The position numbers were made by a program, and so were the translations under genes. Shown here in pieces: positions 21,116 through 31,808 of a stretch of DNA of 31,808 bases (positions are counted from its first letter, which is position 1; every line of letters begins with the position of its first letter). Source of the DNA: Pelargonium cotyledonis (Eukaryota > Streptophyta > Magnoliopsida > Geraniales > Geraniaceae). The stretch covers positions 1 through 31,808 of the forward strand of contig JAYMTA010000309.1 in NCBI GenBank assembly GCA_036897625.1, read 5' to 3'. The notes beneath the pieces were generated by a model. The model did no database searches. It saw only the letters and a list, made by a program, of their open reading frames with translations, and was not told the DNA's origin.

Positions 21116-21475
21116 TCATGACATCATTGAGGTGAAGAAGCTAATTATTTGTAACCCTATAACTAGAAGGTTCAAGATTCTTCTCGATTCGGACATTGAT
21201 GTCCCAATTAGTGAAGATGATGATCATTACATTCCTGAGAGATATAGGTGTCTATTGTTCAATAGATTCCAAGTTGTATTCAGGTTTGTTGATGAGGTTG
21301 GTTGTTAGAGTGACATACGGAATGGGAGAAAACTATGACTCTAACAACTATAGGCAATTCCAGCCGCCATGGATTGAGGTTTATGATTGAAAAGACTGAG
21401 GAGGAGGAGGAGGAGGAGGAGGAGGAAGAAGAGGAGGACGAAGAATTGGAAGCATTCAAATTTTTGTTTGATTAA
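21116..21475 (+). pseudogene. F-box gene relic (middle part joined to acidic tail)
   Basis: From 21116 the DNA matches the middle of the intact F-box gene (residues about 163-246): KKLIICNPITRRFKIL, then a diverged stretch with shifts and stops, then PPWIEVYD. After this it jumps directly into a GAG-rich run, read in another frame as EKTEEEE... ending EAFKFLFD with TAA at 21473. The F-box itself, most of the C-terminal half and the intron are missing. This is a dead gene with an internal deletion and the first unit of the tandem cluster. Confidence 0.75.
21395..21435 (+). repeat. GAG/GAA trinucleotide run
   Basis: About nine GAG units pass into GAA and GAG units. It corresponds to the poly-glutamate start of the acidic exon in the intact F-box gene, and probably expanded by slippage. 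Confidence 0.85.
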
Positions 21476-21482
21476 TACATTG

Positions 21483-21499
21483 ATATATATATATATGTT

Positions 21500-21532
<33 letters not shown>
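21483..21532. repeat. compound (AT)n(GT)n(AT)n microsatellite
   Basis: AT, GT and AT runs directly after the F-box relic. Confidence 0.95.
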
Positions 21533-22398
21533 GCAATCGTATTAGAAATTATGCTTACAATGAGAGTCAATATTCGAAACGGGATATTGATTTCATCCAT
21601 CATACTTCAGTATTACGACATTTTTGTCATTTGAGTGAACTTTTAAGTAGAATCTCTTTCTTAATTTTCATTATAATGTTTTCAATATAAACGCTTATTC
21701 CTATGCTTTACCGAAAAGTGTTTGGTTCTCTCGAAATCTGAACTTTCCTTAAAGTGTTAATTGTTGGTATATCCAATAAAAAAATGTTCATGTTCTGTTT
21801 CTTTGTAAAAGCCTCATGTTCTTCATGTTCACCCACATAGCTAGGCAAGCCTTTAATTTGATGTCAACACAAGTCTGTGATTGGTTCACACCAAATATTA
21901 GTTCCCTTTCTCAACATCTCATGCCCCAAACTCATGATGTAATTTATCTGATAAAAAAACAGAGTTTCTAAGGTGTTGTTTGTTTGTTTTCGTAATCGAG
22001 TTTTTTTCATCCGCGTAATCACTAGAGTATAACTTCCTATAATTTCATATAGTTATGCATAGAGATCAAAGTGTCTTTAATCATAAAGCTAATACCTAAA
22101 ACTCATCCAAAACACATTGGAATGAGATTCACCAGCACTTTACCCGCAACTTTCATTAGAACAAATATAAATATTAATTCGTAAAATGTCAATGTCACAT
22201 GAATGCATAGAAGATTGACACGAAATCTTTTACTTCAATGTCGTTTTGGTTGCGACATGCATGTCGTTTATTTTTTTTGATAAAGTAAACGATGTGGTTT
22301 TGATCATTATTAGCTCGGTAGTGAATCGTATATGCTGAGTCAGCATATTTTGGATAGAAATTATATCTGTTATTGTTTTCTTGTCCGTAGCTCCGTCA
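21533..22398. other. spacer and 5' flank of the intact F-box gene
   Basis: No coding sequence is supported. The stretch before 22399 must hold the promoter, but no convincing TATA box was picked out. Confidence 0.4.
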
Positions 22399-24016
22399 AT
22401 GGATCTGAGCGGCGCCTATATGAAGAAAGAAATTTTGTGTGACATTCTCACTAGGTTGCCAGTTAAATCTCTGGTACGATTCATGTGCGTATCGAAACCT
22501 TGGCATCATCTAATCAGCGATCCATCTTTCGTAAACTCTCATGTTCAGTTCATGAAATCATGTTGTCCTCATTCTCACGCTGTTCTTGGCCTCACTCATC
22601 CCCGCGGTTATAGTGGACAAATCTTTGAAGAAGAACTCGAGTACCTTAAACTAGCCAACAGCGACAACCTTCATCAAACGTTGGAGCATGTGAAAATCCA
22701 ATGTCCATGGAGGACTAAGCTGCGTCACCTGGCTCTGAATCAGGAGGAGTATGTGAATAAGGTCGTGAAGGCTGCGCCGAAGCACGATGGAGATGTATCT
22801 ATAGCTGGACATTGCAATGGCATCATTTGTGCTTCTCACGTTCAAATATTTTCTGTTCACGAGGCAAATAGTCGGGATTATCACATCTTGGAGGTTGAGA
22901 AGCTAATTATTTGTAACCCTATCACTAGAAGGTTCAAGATCCTTCCGGATTCGGACATTCATATACATGATCTTCCGGTGAGTGAGGATCACTATTCTTT
23001 GTTCAGCAGTTCTTCCCTGTACAAGAAACTCAAAGTTGTTGGATTCGGGTTTGTTGACGACCTTGCATACAAGGTTGTTAGGGTGACATACGCATATGAT
23101 TTTAGAGAATACAAACCGGCATGGTTTGAGGTTTATGATTCTAGGTCAGAATCTTGGAGACGGGTTTTGGAAGATTGTGACATTTCATTCAGAGGTCTCT
23201 ACGGTGATCGTAACAACTTTCTTGATGGATGTTTGTACAGGCTAGGCACGAGACGCCGGGAAGATAAATTTTCCACGACATTAGTATCGTTTAACATAGT
23301 CGAGAAAACATTATCTGAAATATTGCTTCCTTGTAACCATAATTCAAGGTACTCTTATAATTATTCATGTACAGATGATTTATCAAATTGTGATGAATAT
23401 GGTGTTTGTAATGGTGTTGCAATATTAGGCGAATCTGTTGCTTTGTTGGTTGGTGATAAGCGTAATAGGTTAGTCCATTCGGTATGGAAGATGAAGAAGG
23501 AGGAGGAGGAGGTTTCGTGGAAAAAAATGTACCGGTTGAATTCTTGTGGATCACCTATTGGCTTTAGTAGAGATGGGGAACTTGTTCTGAGGATTCAGAT
23601 TGTTACCGGGCCAGAGAATTGGAGGAAGCTGATTCTGTATGATCTGAAGAAGGCGGAACAAAATGCCAGTTACGGTTTGGATCTTGGATTTAAAGTGAGT
23701 AATGTTGTTACTGATTTCGTGGAAAGCTTGTTGTTACTTGATGGGGTAAGTTAATTTATATGCTCGAGTTGCTTGATCAATATAGTACGTAGGATAATTG
23801 ATTTCAATTTGTAGTATGTTGATTTTGAAGTAAATTCATTTTTTTTCTTTCTTTCTTGTGGAACAGGAAATATGCAACCCCAAAGAAGAAGAAGAAGAAG
23901 AGACGAATGGTTATGGAGATGAGACGCCGGACGCTCCCGAAGAGACTGCAAAAGAGGATGAGGAAGCAACATTTGAGCTGGGAGGTTTGTTTGATGAGAA
24001 AAAATGTATTTGGTAA
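22399..24016 (+). CDS. F-box protein with F-box-associated domain and acidic C-terminal exon
   Basis: Exons 22399-23745 and 23867-24016 join to 498 residues. The first in-frame ATG is at 22399, since the frame upstream opens only with TTG. The F-box is at 8-48 (MKKEILCDILTRLPVKSLV...VSKPWHHLISDPSF). The region 130-400 has the hallmarks of the type 1 F-box-associated domain: GHCNGIICA (137-145), LIICNPITRRFKILP (169-183), VGFGFVDD (214-221), AWFEVYDSRSESWRRV (241-256) and NNFLDGCLYRLG (272-283). Such proteins join SCF ubiquitin ligases through SKP1 and recruit targets through the C-terminal domain, and the target here is unknown. Without splicing, the ORF stops four codons later (VS-stop). The GTAAGT donor and ACAG acceptor join in phase 0 to a 49-residue, glutamate-rich tail ending KKCIW. 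The neighbouring copy has the same intron position and an acidic tail, which supports the splice. Confidence 0.85.
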
Positions 24017-24533
24017 ATGAGCAATCCAATTTCTTCTATACGTTCATGATGCAAATGGATGTCGTTACAATATTGTTTACATTTGAACACTTTTGGAAGT
24101 GTATGTATGATTGTGGGGTATTTTATATTAGTAGTTCTGTTGCAAGTTAATTTTGTGACGTTGCAAATGTTGTTGTGACACGATTGACATTAGCAACGCT
24201 CAAGACTCATTCTGCCTCATTAATATTGAGTTGCAAAATAGGTCAAATCTACTAGTGCCCAACACTCGTTGAGATACACGAACCTGAGATTTTAAAGGAA
24301 CCAAAGCGTATTTACCCACTTGAGTCAATAGGTCTTGTTTCAACTGAAACTTAATATACATATTGATATATTAAAAGAATGCATCTAAGCCGGAAAAAAA
24401 TGACAAGTATAAGATAGCTTTCATATAATTAATTTAATTATCCAGAATTTCATAAAAATTGGTAAAGTAACGTTAACTGAGTGTACACAAACTGTTAGGG
24501 TTTGCGCACTGTTTTTTTTTTACCCCTCTCTCA
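24017..24533. other. spacer; 5' flank of F-box copy 2
   Basis: No gene. The last 170 bp (CATCTAAGCCG, GACAAGTATAA, GTACACAAA-TGTTAGGGTTT) are repeated before the short F-box ORF at 26957, so promoter-side sequence was included in that duplication. Confidence 0.6.
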
Positions 24534-26224
24534 ATGGAGGGTCTGGGCGTCGGCTGTGTGCACCAAGACATTTTGTGCAATAATCTGAAACGATTGCCAG
24601 TTAAATCTCCTTTGCAATTCATGTGCGTCTCGAAACCTTGGTTTCATCAAATCGGCGATCCAATTTTCATCAATTCTCATGTTGAGTTCATGAAAACATG
24701 TTGCCCTGATTCTCACGATATTCTTGGCGTCAATGGCGAACATATCGAGTACTTTAAATTAGCAAACAGAGACAACCTCCACCAGACGTTAGAGCATTTC
24801 AAAATTAAATGTCCATGGATTCCGATGCTGCCGGACTGGAAGCCGAAGCTGTTGGAGAAGTATGGGGGCGGTGGAGAAGGCTGAGCCGAAGCACGGCGGA
24901 GATATATCAATAACTGGACATTGCAATGGCCTCATTTGTGCTTCTCATGTTCAAAGTTTTGCTATCTTCCCGGGCACCCGAAAGAGAGAGGTCTTGGAGT
25001 TTAAGAATTTAATTATATGTAACCCGATCACTAGAAGATTCAAGATCCTTCCAGATTCAGACATTCAGATACCTGATCTTCCGGTCAGTGATGAACTCTA
25101 TTCTAAGTTTCCATTTTCAAAATCTAGTGTGTACAACATATGTGAAGTTGTTGGATTCGGGTTTGTTGAAGAAGTTGCATAGATCATTCAAACCAGCATG
25201 GTGTGAGGTTTTCGATTCTAGGTTAGATTCTTGGAGAAGGGTTTCTGTGGAGCATCACATTTCATTCTCCATTCTCCATAGCCAGGCGAATAATTTTCTT
25301 GATGGATCTTTGTATTGGCTAGGAAAGGGAGATCGGAATAATAAGAGTTACACGACATTAGTCAGTTTCAACCTAGTTGATGAGAAATTGTCCGAAATGC
25401 TGCATCCTTATAACCATTATCCTTTCGAAAAAGATGATGATTTTCCGGATGATTTTTTTGGTGAACATGACCGCTATGGAAATGTTGGAATATTAGGTGA
25501 ATCAGTTGCTTTGTTTGTTGGAGATTGGCGTAATGAGTTTGTCCACAGGGTTTGGATACTGAACGATAAGGAGGAAAATGTATCTTGGACAAAAATGTAC
25601 CGGTTTAGTTTTAGAGGAGACATTATAGGCTTCTGTAGAGATGGTGAACTTCTTCTTAGGATGAAAACAGCATATTGGATAGAAAAATGTTGGAAGAAGC
25701 TGATTCTATGTGATTCAAAGAAGATGGAGGATGGTTGTTTTGATTATGTGGATCTTCGATTTGAAGCAAGTGATATTGTTACGAATTTTGTTGAAAGCTT
25801 GTTATTACTTGATGGGGTAAGTGAACTGATACTTGCTTAATTAGTACCTATATATGTTAGTTGATTATATCTATAGTATGCGCATGAAATTTTTGTTGCA
25901 ACTTGCAAGTGCACAAATATTAGGTGTCAATGCCTAATTTTTGATTGAAAATCAATTGTGGTTCGTGGCCATTATATCTTTATTTGTGCAGTTGTTTTTG
26001 TTCATTTAGTTTATGTATCTAATAAGCTTTCTCTCAAGAAATTAAATGTAAATTAATAGATCAAAACTATCATGTTATTGTGTGGTGTACAGGAAAAATA
26101 CAACACAGAAGAAGAGAGGGATATTATTGCAGAAGAGACTACAAAGCCTCCTGAAGAGGTTGCAAAGGAGGAGACGCCGAACCCGAGTGCAACGAAGGAA
26201 GAAGAAGAAGAGGCAATTGAATAA
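24534..26224 (+). pseudogene. F-box gene copy 2, two frameshifts
   Basis: This is a paralogue of 22399-24016 over its whole length. It starts MEGLGVGCVHQDIL, with F-box LPVKSPLQFMCVSKPW. Lesion 1: an extra base in a G-run near 24866 shifts the frame, ending the first ORF at 24884 (116 aa). Lesion 2: about 35 bp are missing at 25180 between VGFGFVEEVA and FKPAWCEVFDSR, placing the C-terminal half (to 25816) in a third frame. The donor GGG/GTAAGT at 25816 and acceptor at 26092 lead to a 43-residue acidic second exon (26093-26224, starting EKYNTEEE, ending EEEEAIE). The splice sites and tail are intact, so decay is recent or the G-run is a sequence error. The 35-bp loss alone would still break the frame. 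Confidence 0.8.
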
Positions 26225-26332
26225 GGGGAGTTTGTTAATTATATGAGAACAAATCGTTTTGGTCGTAACTTAATTTGTGCATTTATTCTTGCAACTATGT
26301 TTATGTACCACACTTTTATATATTATCATTCG

Positions 26333-26431
26333 AAGATGGAAGATGGTTGTTTTGATAATTTGGATCTTGGATTTAAAGTTAGTTTTGATGTTGCTACTGA
26401 TTTTGTTGAAAGCTGGTTATTACTTGATGGG
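26333..26431 (+). pseudogene. F-box 3'-end relic
   Basis: About 100 bp duplicate the end of exon 1 of copy 2: KMEDGCFDNLDLGFKVS, then ATDFVESW, LLLDG. It lies 108 bp after the stop of copy 2 and lacks everything else. It is a leftover of unequal crossing-over or of another lost cluster member. Confidence 0.8.
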
Positions 26432-26743
26432 TTACATATACATACATGCTCGGCTTCCTTAGTTTTTTTGGGCAATGCTTATTGGCATCCTTAATTAGTA
26501 TCTATGATCTTGATATATACATGATTAATTGATCTTTGAATATGAGAGAAGCATCGATAAATTTGGGGATATATGCTTCCTCGAGCTAAACATATTTGCT
26601 AATCCTTGCTAGACACGATCTCTGTCTTACTTTCGTGAACAAGAATGAAGAATGAGGTCCGGAACCTATACAGAGGGTCAAGCCTTTTAAAAGGTTTCTC
26701 AACATTGAAGGATTCTTCAAAGTGATCCTTTTGGACCTCCTTT

Positions 26744-26769
26744 CGTAATTAATAATATGATTAATTACG
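26744..26769. repeat. 10-bp perfect inverted repeat, partly repeated downstream
   Basis: CGTAATTAAT-aatatg-ATTAATTACG is a perfect hairpin. The word ATAATTAATAATATGATTAC recurs at 26780-26800. Confidence 0.7.
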
Positions 26770-26956
26770 AGAATGCATCATAATTAATAATATGATTACT
26801 TTAAATTATATAAAAAGAAAGAACAAAAAAATCGGAATTCAATTATGAGAATGCATCTAAGCCGTTAAAAAGGACAAGTATAAATGTACACAAATTGTTA
26901 GGGTTTACTATAGTAGAAACTTGACGGCTAGAAAGTATATTTTTTATCTTCTCTCA

Positions 26957-27187
26957 ATGGAGGGTCTTGGCGTCGGCTGTGTGCACGAAGACATATTGCG
27001 TGGTATTCTAGAAAGATTGCCGGAAAAATCTCTCCGGCGATTCAAGTGCATCTCGAAACCTTGGTGTCATCTGATAAGACTCGTTGAAGCTGAAAAGCTT
27101 TGGGAGTTTTGCAAAGAACTTGGAGCCCGCTTTGAAGGGCCTGACTCAGTAATGGTGGAGACGATCCTCCGTCACAACTTTTCATGA
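26957..27187 (+). CDS. short F-box-only ORF with unrelated tail (76 aa)
   Basis: ATG at 26957 sits in the same context as copy 2 (CTCTCA-ATGGAGGGTCT). Residues 1-41 are a good F-box half: CVHEDILRGILERLPEKSL, then RRFKCISKPWCHLI. After RLVEAEKL the similarity to other cluster members ends and a new tail follows (WEFCKELGARFEGPDSVMVE, ending TILRHNFS), then TGA. The tail resembles the short conserved AExxWexGKxLGxxfxG motif I recall near LINE coding regions, so the ORF may be a fusion with a transposon piece. It could bind SKP1 without a target domain and act as a dominant-negative SCF component, or be a dead fragment. Expression data would decide. Confidence 0.45.
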   Translation: MEGLGVGCVHEDILRGILERLPEKSLRRFKCISKPWCHLIRLVEAEKLWEFCKELGARFEGPDSVMVETILRHNFS

Positions 27188-29070
27188 GCTCGACGCTTGC
27201 AAATCATATCCTCTGATTGTTTGTCTTCAATCTTGGTGTTTGTACCTTTTTTTTGAGGATTTTCTTATATAATAAAAGTATTTTGAACTCATGTTAGTTG
27301 TTTATTAGTTTATTTTAAAAGAAAATAATTTTCTTCTTAATAACTATTGGTATAATTATTCTATAAAAATTTATTTAAAATTATAATACATATATGTTTG
27401 AATCTTCCGATCCGATCCGATTCACGATTCACGATTCACATAATCCTCTCCCGATTCACGATATGAATCACGATTTAACAACCATGGTTATTAGGTTTGG
27501 TCTCTCTTTCTCTCTGCCGTTTTGAGAGTCAAATATGGTTTTTGTTTGACTATGAATGCTCTCGATTTCAGCTGCGACAACCTCTTGAATTTTCATGTAG
27601 CAAATTGTGGTATTTCTCGTTCTGATAGCAAGTCTTACTTTGATAGCAATGTAGAGATTTGTTAGGTTTTGCAGGTTTGGTTGATGTAAGGGGCAACAAA
27701 AGATGATTGCAGAGAAGGAGAATGTGACTTGAAATGTGATGATCTAATCAGAGTCATCAGATCAGACTTCGAGTTTGCTGTCGGATAAAATGACATACAC
27801 GATTGATGAGAGACGGTTGGCAGAGCACTTCACGTGGTCAGCTTAAACTTCAAGTACAATCGTTGTCATTTGTCTGTGCTCTTCATGCTGGAGGGGAGGA
27901 TTGTAGTGCCTTCAATTTGATTATTCAAGTTGATGGAGAGAAATTTACTATATTTGGTTTGATCATTCATGATGTATTTAACCACTATGTTTATCACAAT
28001 TTTATATTTTTGAATTGGTTTTTCGAGTGACCCATGAGTTAATTAAGTTTTCACTCTTTGTCTGACTTGTTTTTTTATTATCAAGCATTTAACTCAACTC
28101 TTGTGAGTTGGGACAAATCTTCTTAAATGTTTCAACTCTTTTGCTATTTCATTCATTGTATTTTTCTTCTTCTCTTAACCAAACAAAACATGGAAGCAAA
28201 ATATTTTAGCATGTGACCCAAAATATGTGGTGTGCTTCACAAGAAGAGAGGCTTATGGCCATACATCACAATAACTGACAATGCCTACTTGCTTCATGAG
28301 TCATGACTCTTGATGTACCACAACCAAATACCACACCTACTTTTGTAACAATACTTTTCTATGCTTACACAAAGAAAGAAAGAAAGAAGATATACTGTAA
28401 ATTCAACTTCATCGTCAAAGTTTATGTTTGTAGTTTTATTTTATATATCAACACGCCACCTCACATGCACACGTGCGACCTTTTTTTGCATATAGATCAA
28501 AAAGAAATAAAAATGAGTCCGGTCTTATTATACTCTTAGGGGCACGTGGAGTAAAGAGAATTGATAGAAAACTCAGTAGACAAAAAAAAAACTCATAACA
28601 TAAGAGAGACAAAAATCCTAAAAAAAAGAAGACAAGAAACTCATAACATAAATTATAGCTTTTGGAGGTGTTCAGACTGTACAGACTAATACAATATCAG
28701 AAGACCAACTCAATTCAAAAATCAAGATAACAGTTTAACTTCCCGTTCATATTTTTATATTATGTTCTAATGCAGCTTATGTTTAGGACAACTTCGTTTA
28801 ACTCAAAAACTATTTTCTCATCGAATGATTTTCAAGGCGCATCCTTCATACCAACCCGCATGCTACATTTAATACATAGTTATGTGGATGCTTACCTAAA
28901 GTTTGAACTCAGATGGCGAGTGAGAGAAAACTCAATTTGACTATCAGAAACGATCACTTGTCATTGATGAACTGTTCAGTAAAACAAGTGACACAAACAT
29001 GACCTGATTGCTAAACAAATTCAGCTAGTCAACATGAAACCATTTAAGTTTAAATATACCAATATTCATG
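27188..29070. other. intergenic; CGATTCA repeats at 27405-27475
   Basis: A cluster of GATCCGATCC and GATTCACGATTCAC repeats lies at 27405-27475. Near 27530-27960 several short open segments occur, with stops between them, and nothing recognisable. Two G-box-like CACGTG cores (about 28470 and 28543) and a perfect palindrome GAGTCATGACTC (28298-28309) have no gene next to them. Confidence 0.45.
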
Positions 29071-29071
29071 T

Positions 29072-29760
29072 TTGTTTGTTGGGGCATTTAGACCAACAGA
29101 AACAAGTGCATTTTTAACTCTTCTTACGTTTATTCTCAATCTATATTCTATCTTGTTTTGTCCCGGTCATTGGAATTTATTGTTTTGGCGGATTTTCTGG
29201 TCCCTTCTAATTCAATTGCCAAGTCAAATCTTGATATTTCTTGGATCCCCCTCCTCTTGGGTGGACAAAAATCATCTCATCAGATGGAACTTCTTTAGGC
29301 AATCCGGGTTTAAGTGGTGTTGATGCAATTGCTAGAGACCATAGGGCCATAGGGGTATGAGGGTTGGGGGTAGCTGTGCTTTTTTGGGTTCGGCTGAGGC
29401 TGAGTTGGTGAGCTTTGGGCCTTACGCTTGGGTCTTAGTTTAGCGGAGTCTTTACGATGCAGAAACATATTAGTGAAAGTGCATGTTGACTGAATGATTT
29501 CTCTATTTAATATAAATGATTGCAATTCTCACATGTGAGAATTATGATTTTGGAGTACAAAATCGTGCATCAACTTTTGAAGATCTCATGTTGTTACAGG
29601 TCAGTAGGCAAGCTAACCATGCAACAGATTTTATGGCCAAATTTTGTTATTCTACCTTATCAGATTGTAGTTTATTATCTCTTTTGTGGATGCACTAGTT
29701 TACTTTTAGATGACTGTAATCGTATTCCGAACTAGCACGTTATTTGGCCTTCTTGAATAG
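29072..29760 (+). pseudogene. LINE relic: linker and RNase H domain
   Basis: From 29242 the reading is WIPLLLGWTKIISSDGTS, then LGNPGLSGVDAIARDHRAIG and a stop. This matches the start of the LINE RNase H domain (GWIKINTDGAxxGNPGxxGxGxxxRD). Further on, 29595-29697 reads VSRQANHATDFMAKF, the domain's HxYREaNxxAD end. Frames differ between parts and stops occur. The 170 bp before 29242 are probably the reverse transcriptase-RNase H linker. Reverse transcriptase itself is not visible. Confidence 0.65.
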
Positions 29761-29770
29761 AATTTTTTGG

Positions 29771-31763
29771 CATAAAAAAAGTTCCTATTGTGTACTTGAA
29801 TTTGGACATATTGACATTAATTTAATGTGAGTTATGTGATGAGTGATAAGCAAATTTTAGAAAAGAAAATAAAAGAAACAGTAATGGCAAGTGGGCCTCA
29901 ATCTGAATATTGAACCAACAAACACTGCACATAATATGTTCATTTAGAATTTAGGACTCTCTTACTCACTGCAACAAGTACCACTACTATACAGTCTATA
30001 ATCTAATAATTTTAATATCTATATGTGTATATATTGTTTGAGTTTACAAGATTTACTAGCGTATTGTCAATTTAGCGTAAAATAATTGGATTTGTCCTAT
30101 CTGTTCCAACTTCCAATCAAATATGTTATATTCGTTATTTTGCACAAAAAAAAATTGACTGAATCAAGTTTTTTTCTGAGTGAATATTGGATCCCCACAT
30201 AGTATGAGTGAATATTGGATCCCCACATAGTATGATCTAAATTGCCAATTATATAACTCCTATATAAGCAGATGTCAAATGTTTGGAATAACTGGCCAAC
30301 TTCTCCAACAACCAAACATCAGTGAGCTTACATGTCTACGTAGATACGAGCGGTAGGAGATGTGTACACCTCCCAAACAAGCCCTTAAATTGCATCTAAT
30401 CAAGAACTATCCTAGTGAACGGAATAAATACCCAATTGACATAAACAATAGTGAGTGAGGAGATCTCTCATGTGTGCCATCAATGCTCATTACTTCTAAA
30501 ACCAAACACACGAACAATTCTTAAAATTATTTTCTCATATTATTGGATTGCAAAATGAATGTAACACATATATTGTGATAAGACCTAACCAAATATGCAC
30601 CAATCTTTTTTTGTTGTGTTGTTGTTGGTTCTTGATTGTAGAAAACAAAAGATAAGGAAAATGTGGTTTTAGATGAATTCCATAATAAGTAGAGCAAATT
30701 AGGCAATGTTTGGAAATAATTTTGGGAGGTTTCATAAGATGCAACTTCAATGAATATGCATTTTGGGCCCATATTGTACATGATTGTTTGCTGAATTGTT
30801 CTAAGGATTTTTGTCTACATGCTAAAACAAGTGGTCCATATCACATAAAAGACTCATTGTGAACCTTATCTAATTAATATTCATTTGGCCTTTTTGAGTT
30901 TTTGCTATATTTGATATATATCCATCTCACACTTTATTTTTTCAATGATTCCAAATTTACGAGAATAAGGAATTCAAGTTAAATATTTTATAATTTAGGC
31001 TAAGCCAAATCAATGAAGTGATAATATTATTAAATTTAATTCATACTCACTCCCAAGTAAATTAGTGGGAGCGGAATAATCCGCTTGAATCTATCTTTTT
31101 TTAATGATGTGACATCGCATCATTCATGGCTTAGATTAATCCAAATCATTCTTGACTTAGATTCTCAATTCCCCAAATTTATTTCAGAAGATAGAATTAA
31201 TCTATTGTTTTTTTATATATTAGAAATCAATATGTAAACTAAATTATTTTGATGGACATAAACTGAGAAAAGTGTTCATTTTGACTATTATTTTGTTATT
31301 TTTGATATCATAGATATGCCGTTTTGAATATTATTATACATGATGTTTCCCTTAGTTAGATCGAATAGCTAGTCCATTTACTGTAATTTCACGATTTAAC
31401 TTTAACTTCTTAAGTAAATGTACAAACTTATTAGCGTTTACTTATATGGTTATATCAATAACGTACGGAAAATGTTATAATGGAGTAAACAATTTAACTC
31501 GAATAATTATTTATTTAAATTTAAGCTAATTATAATATGACACATTGCAAAATATTGTACATGTTTATATTTTGTTAGATTGAAAAGATTTTTGATAAGA
31601 TTTTATTTTTTTGTGAAATGATAAAGATAATTTAAACTGACTGAATTCTTAATTAAGTCAAATTATTTTTCATATAAAATCTAATAACTATATTTTTATG
31701 TCATTAATAATTAATAAATACTACTAATAAACAATTCTTTGAATAACAAAGCCGAAAAAAAAA
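29771..31763. other. AT-rich intergenic DNA; short repeats only
   Basis: No coding region is supported. It holds the 28-bp tandem at 30178-30233, a 7-bp inverted repeat AATGATG...CATCATT at 31103-31124, and a CCAAACAAGCCCTTA word at 30375 typical of MITE ends but without a partner. Confidence 0.5.
30178..30233. repeat. perfect 28-bp tandem duplication
   Basis: The unit GAGTGAATATTGGATCCCCA plus CATAGTAT occurs twice without a mismatch (30178-30205, 30206-30233). Identity implies a recent event or polymorphism. Confidence 0.95.
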
Positions 31764-31808
31764 ATGGAAAAAATGAGAAATTCTTACAACGATGGCTCCT
31801 TTGGTGAG
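31764..31808. other. possible gene edge at the window end
   Basis: Base composition rises at the last 25 bp. On the plus strand an ORF starts at ATG 31764 (MEKMRNSYNDGSFGE) and stays open. On the minus strand ACCAAAGGAGCCATCGTT is followed by GTAAGA, a good donor, suggesting an exon of a gene entering from the right. The two readings cannot be separated here. Confidence 0.25.

Noticed and set aside
21960-22140. MITE starting AAGGTGTTGTTTGTTTG
   Set aside because: No matching inverted end with AAACAAACAACACC was found downstream.
27803-28030. 75-aa ORF ending in an F/Y/I-rich stretch
   Set aside because: No reliable ATG context, no motif, stops in the flanking open segments, and composition that follows AT-rich noncoding DNA.
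30527-30781. 84-aa minus-strand ORF
   Set aside because: AT-rich composition, overlapping alternative frame of equal quality and no splice partners. Likely chance.
1-31808. CRISPR array, bacterial operon, riboswitch or rRNA
   Set aside because: None is visible. Gene structure with introns shows a plant nuclear genome, and the repeats lack regular spacers.

Overview
The window looks like AT-rich nuclear DNA from a flowering plant, most likely a eudicot. The genes have several exons with GT-AG introns. The gene families are plant-typical: GlcNAc kinase, calnexin, F-box proteins with an F-box-associated domain, and RING-H2 proteins. Copia, LINE, SINE and probable Helitron pieces lie between them. 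I cannot name the species. All exon borders come from reading splice sites and frames by eye.

Layout. 1-680: 3' end of a Ty1-copia retrotransposon (end of pol, polypurine tract, 190-bp LTR). 0.9-4.5 kb, minus strand: a tandem pair of RING-H2 genes, each damaged in a different way. One lost 49 bp from the RING, the other has an in-frame TAG. 4.5-6.3 kb: repeat-rich AT DNA with a 98-bp tandem repeat, a probable Helitron 3' end, an 85-bp repeat array and a possible DNA-transposon end. 6.8-7.4 kb, minus: a three-exon gene for a small secreted protein I do not recognise. 8.1-8.3 kb, minus: a possible 43-residue ORF. 8.7-13.3 kb, minus: a complete seven-exon N-acetylglucosamine kinase gene. 14.06-14.41 kb: LINE RNase H relic. 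15.9-16.9 kb, plus: a two-exon RRM-like gene with a SINE in its intron. 17.6-20.5 kb, plus: a complete six-exon calnexin gene. 21.1-27.2 kb, plus: a decaying tandem cluster of F-box genes, with one intact member (498 aa), one with frameshifts, two relics and one short ORF holding only the F-box. 27.2-31.8 kb: intergenic DNA with a LINE relic, short repeats and perhaps the edge of another gene.

The two best-supported housekeeping genes both touch amino-sugar and glycan biology. GlcNAc kinase feeds UDP-GlcNAc salvage in the cytosol, and calnexin folds N-glycosylated proteins in the ER. Plant genes rarely form functional clusters, so I treat this as coincidence. The RING and F-box families both belong to ubiquitin ligase systems and show birth-and-death evolution here. 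I found no clearly new multi-gene system. The most novel items are the small secreted protein, the acidic second exon shared by the F-box copies, and the F-box-only ORF with an unrelated tail.
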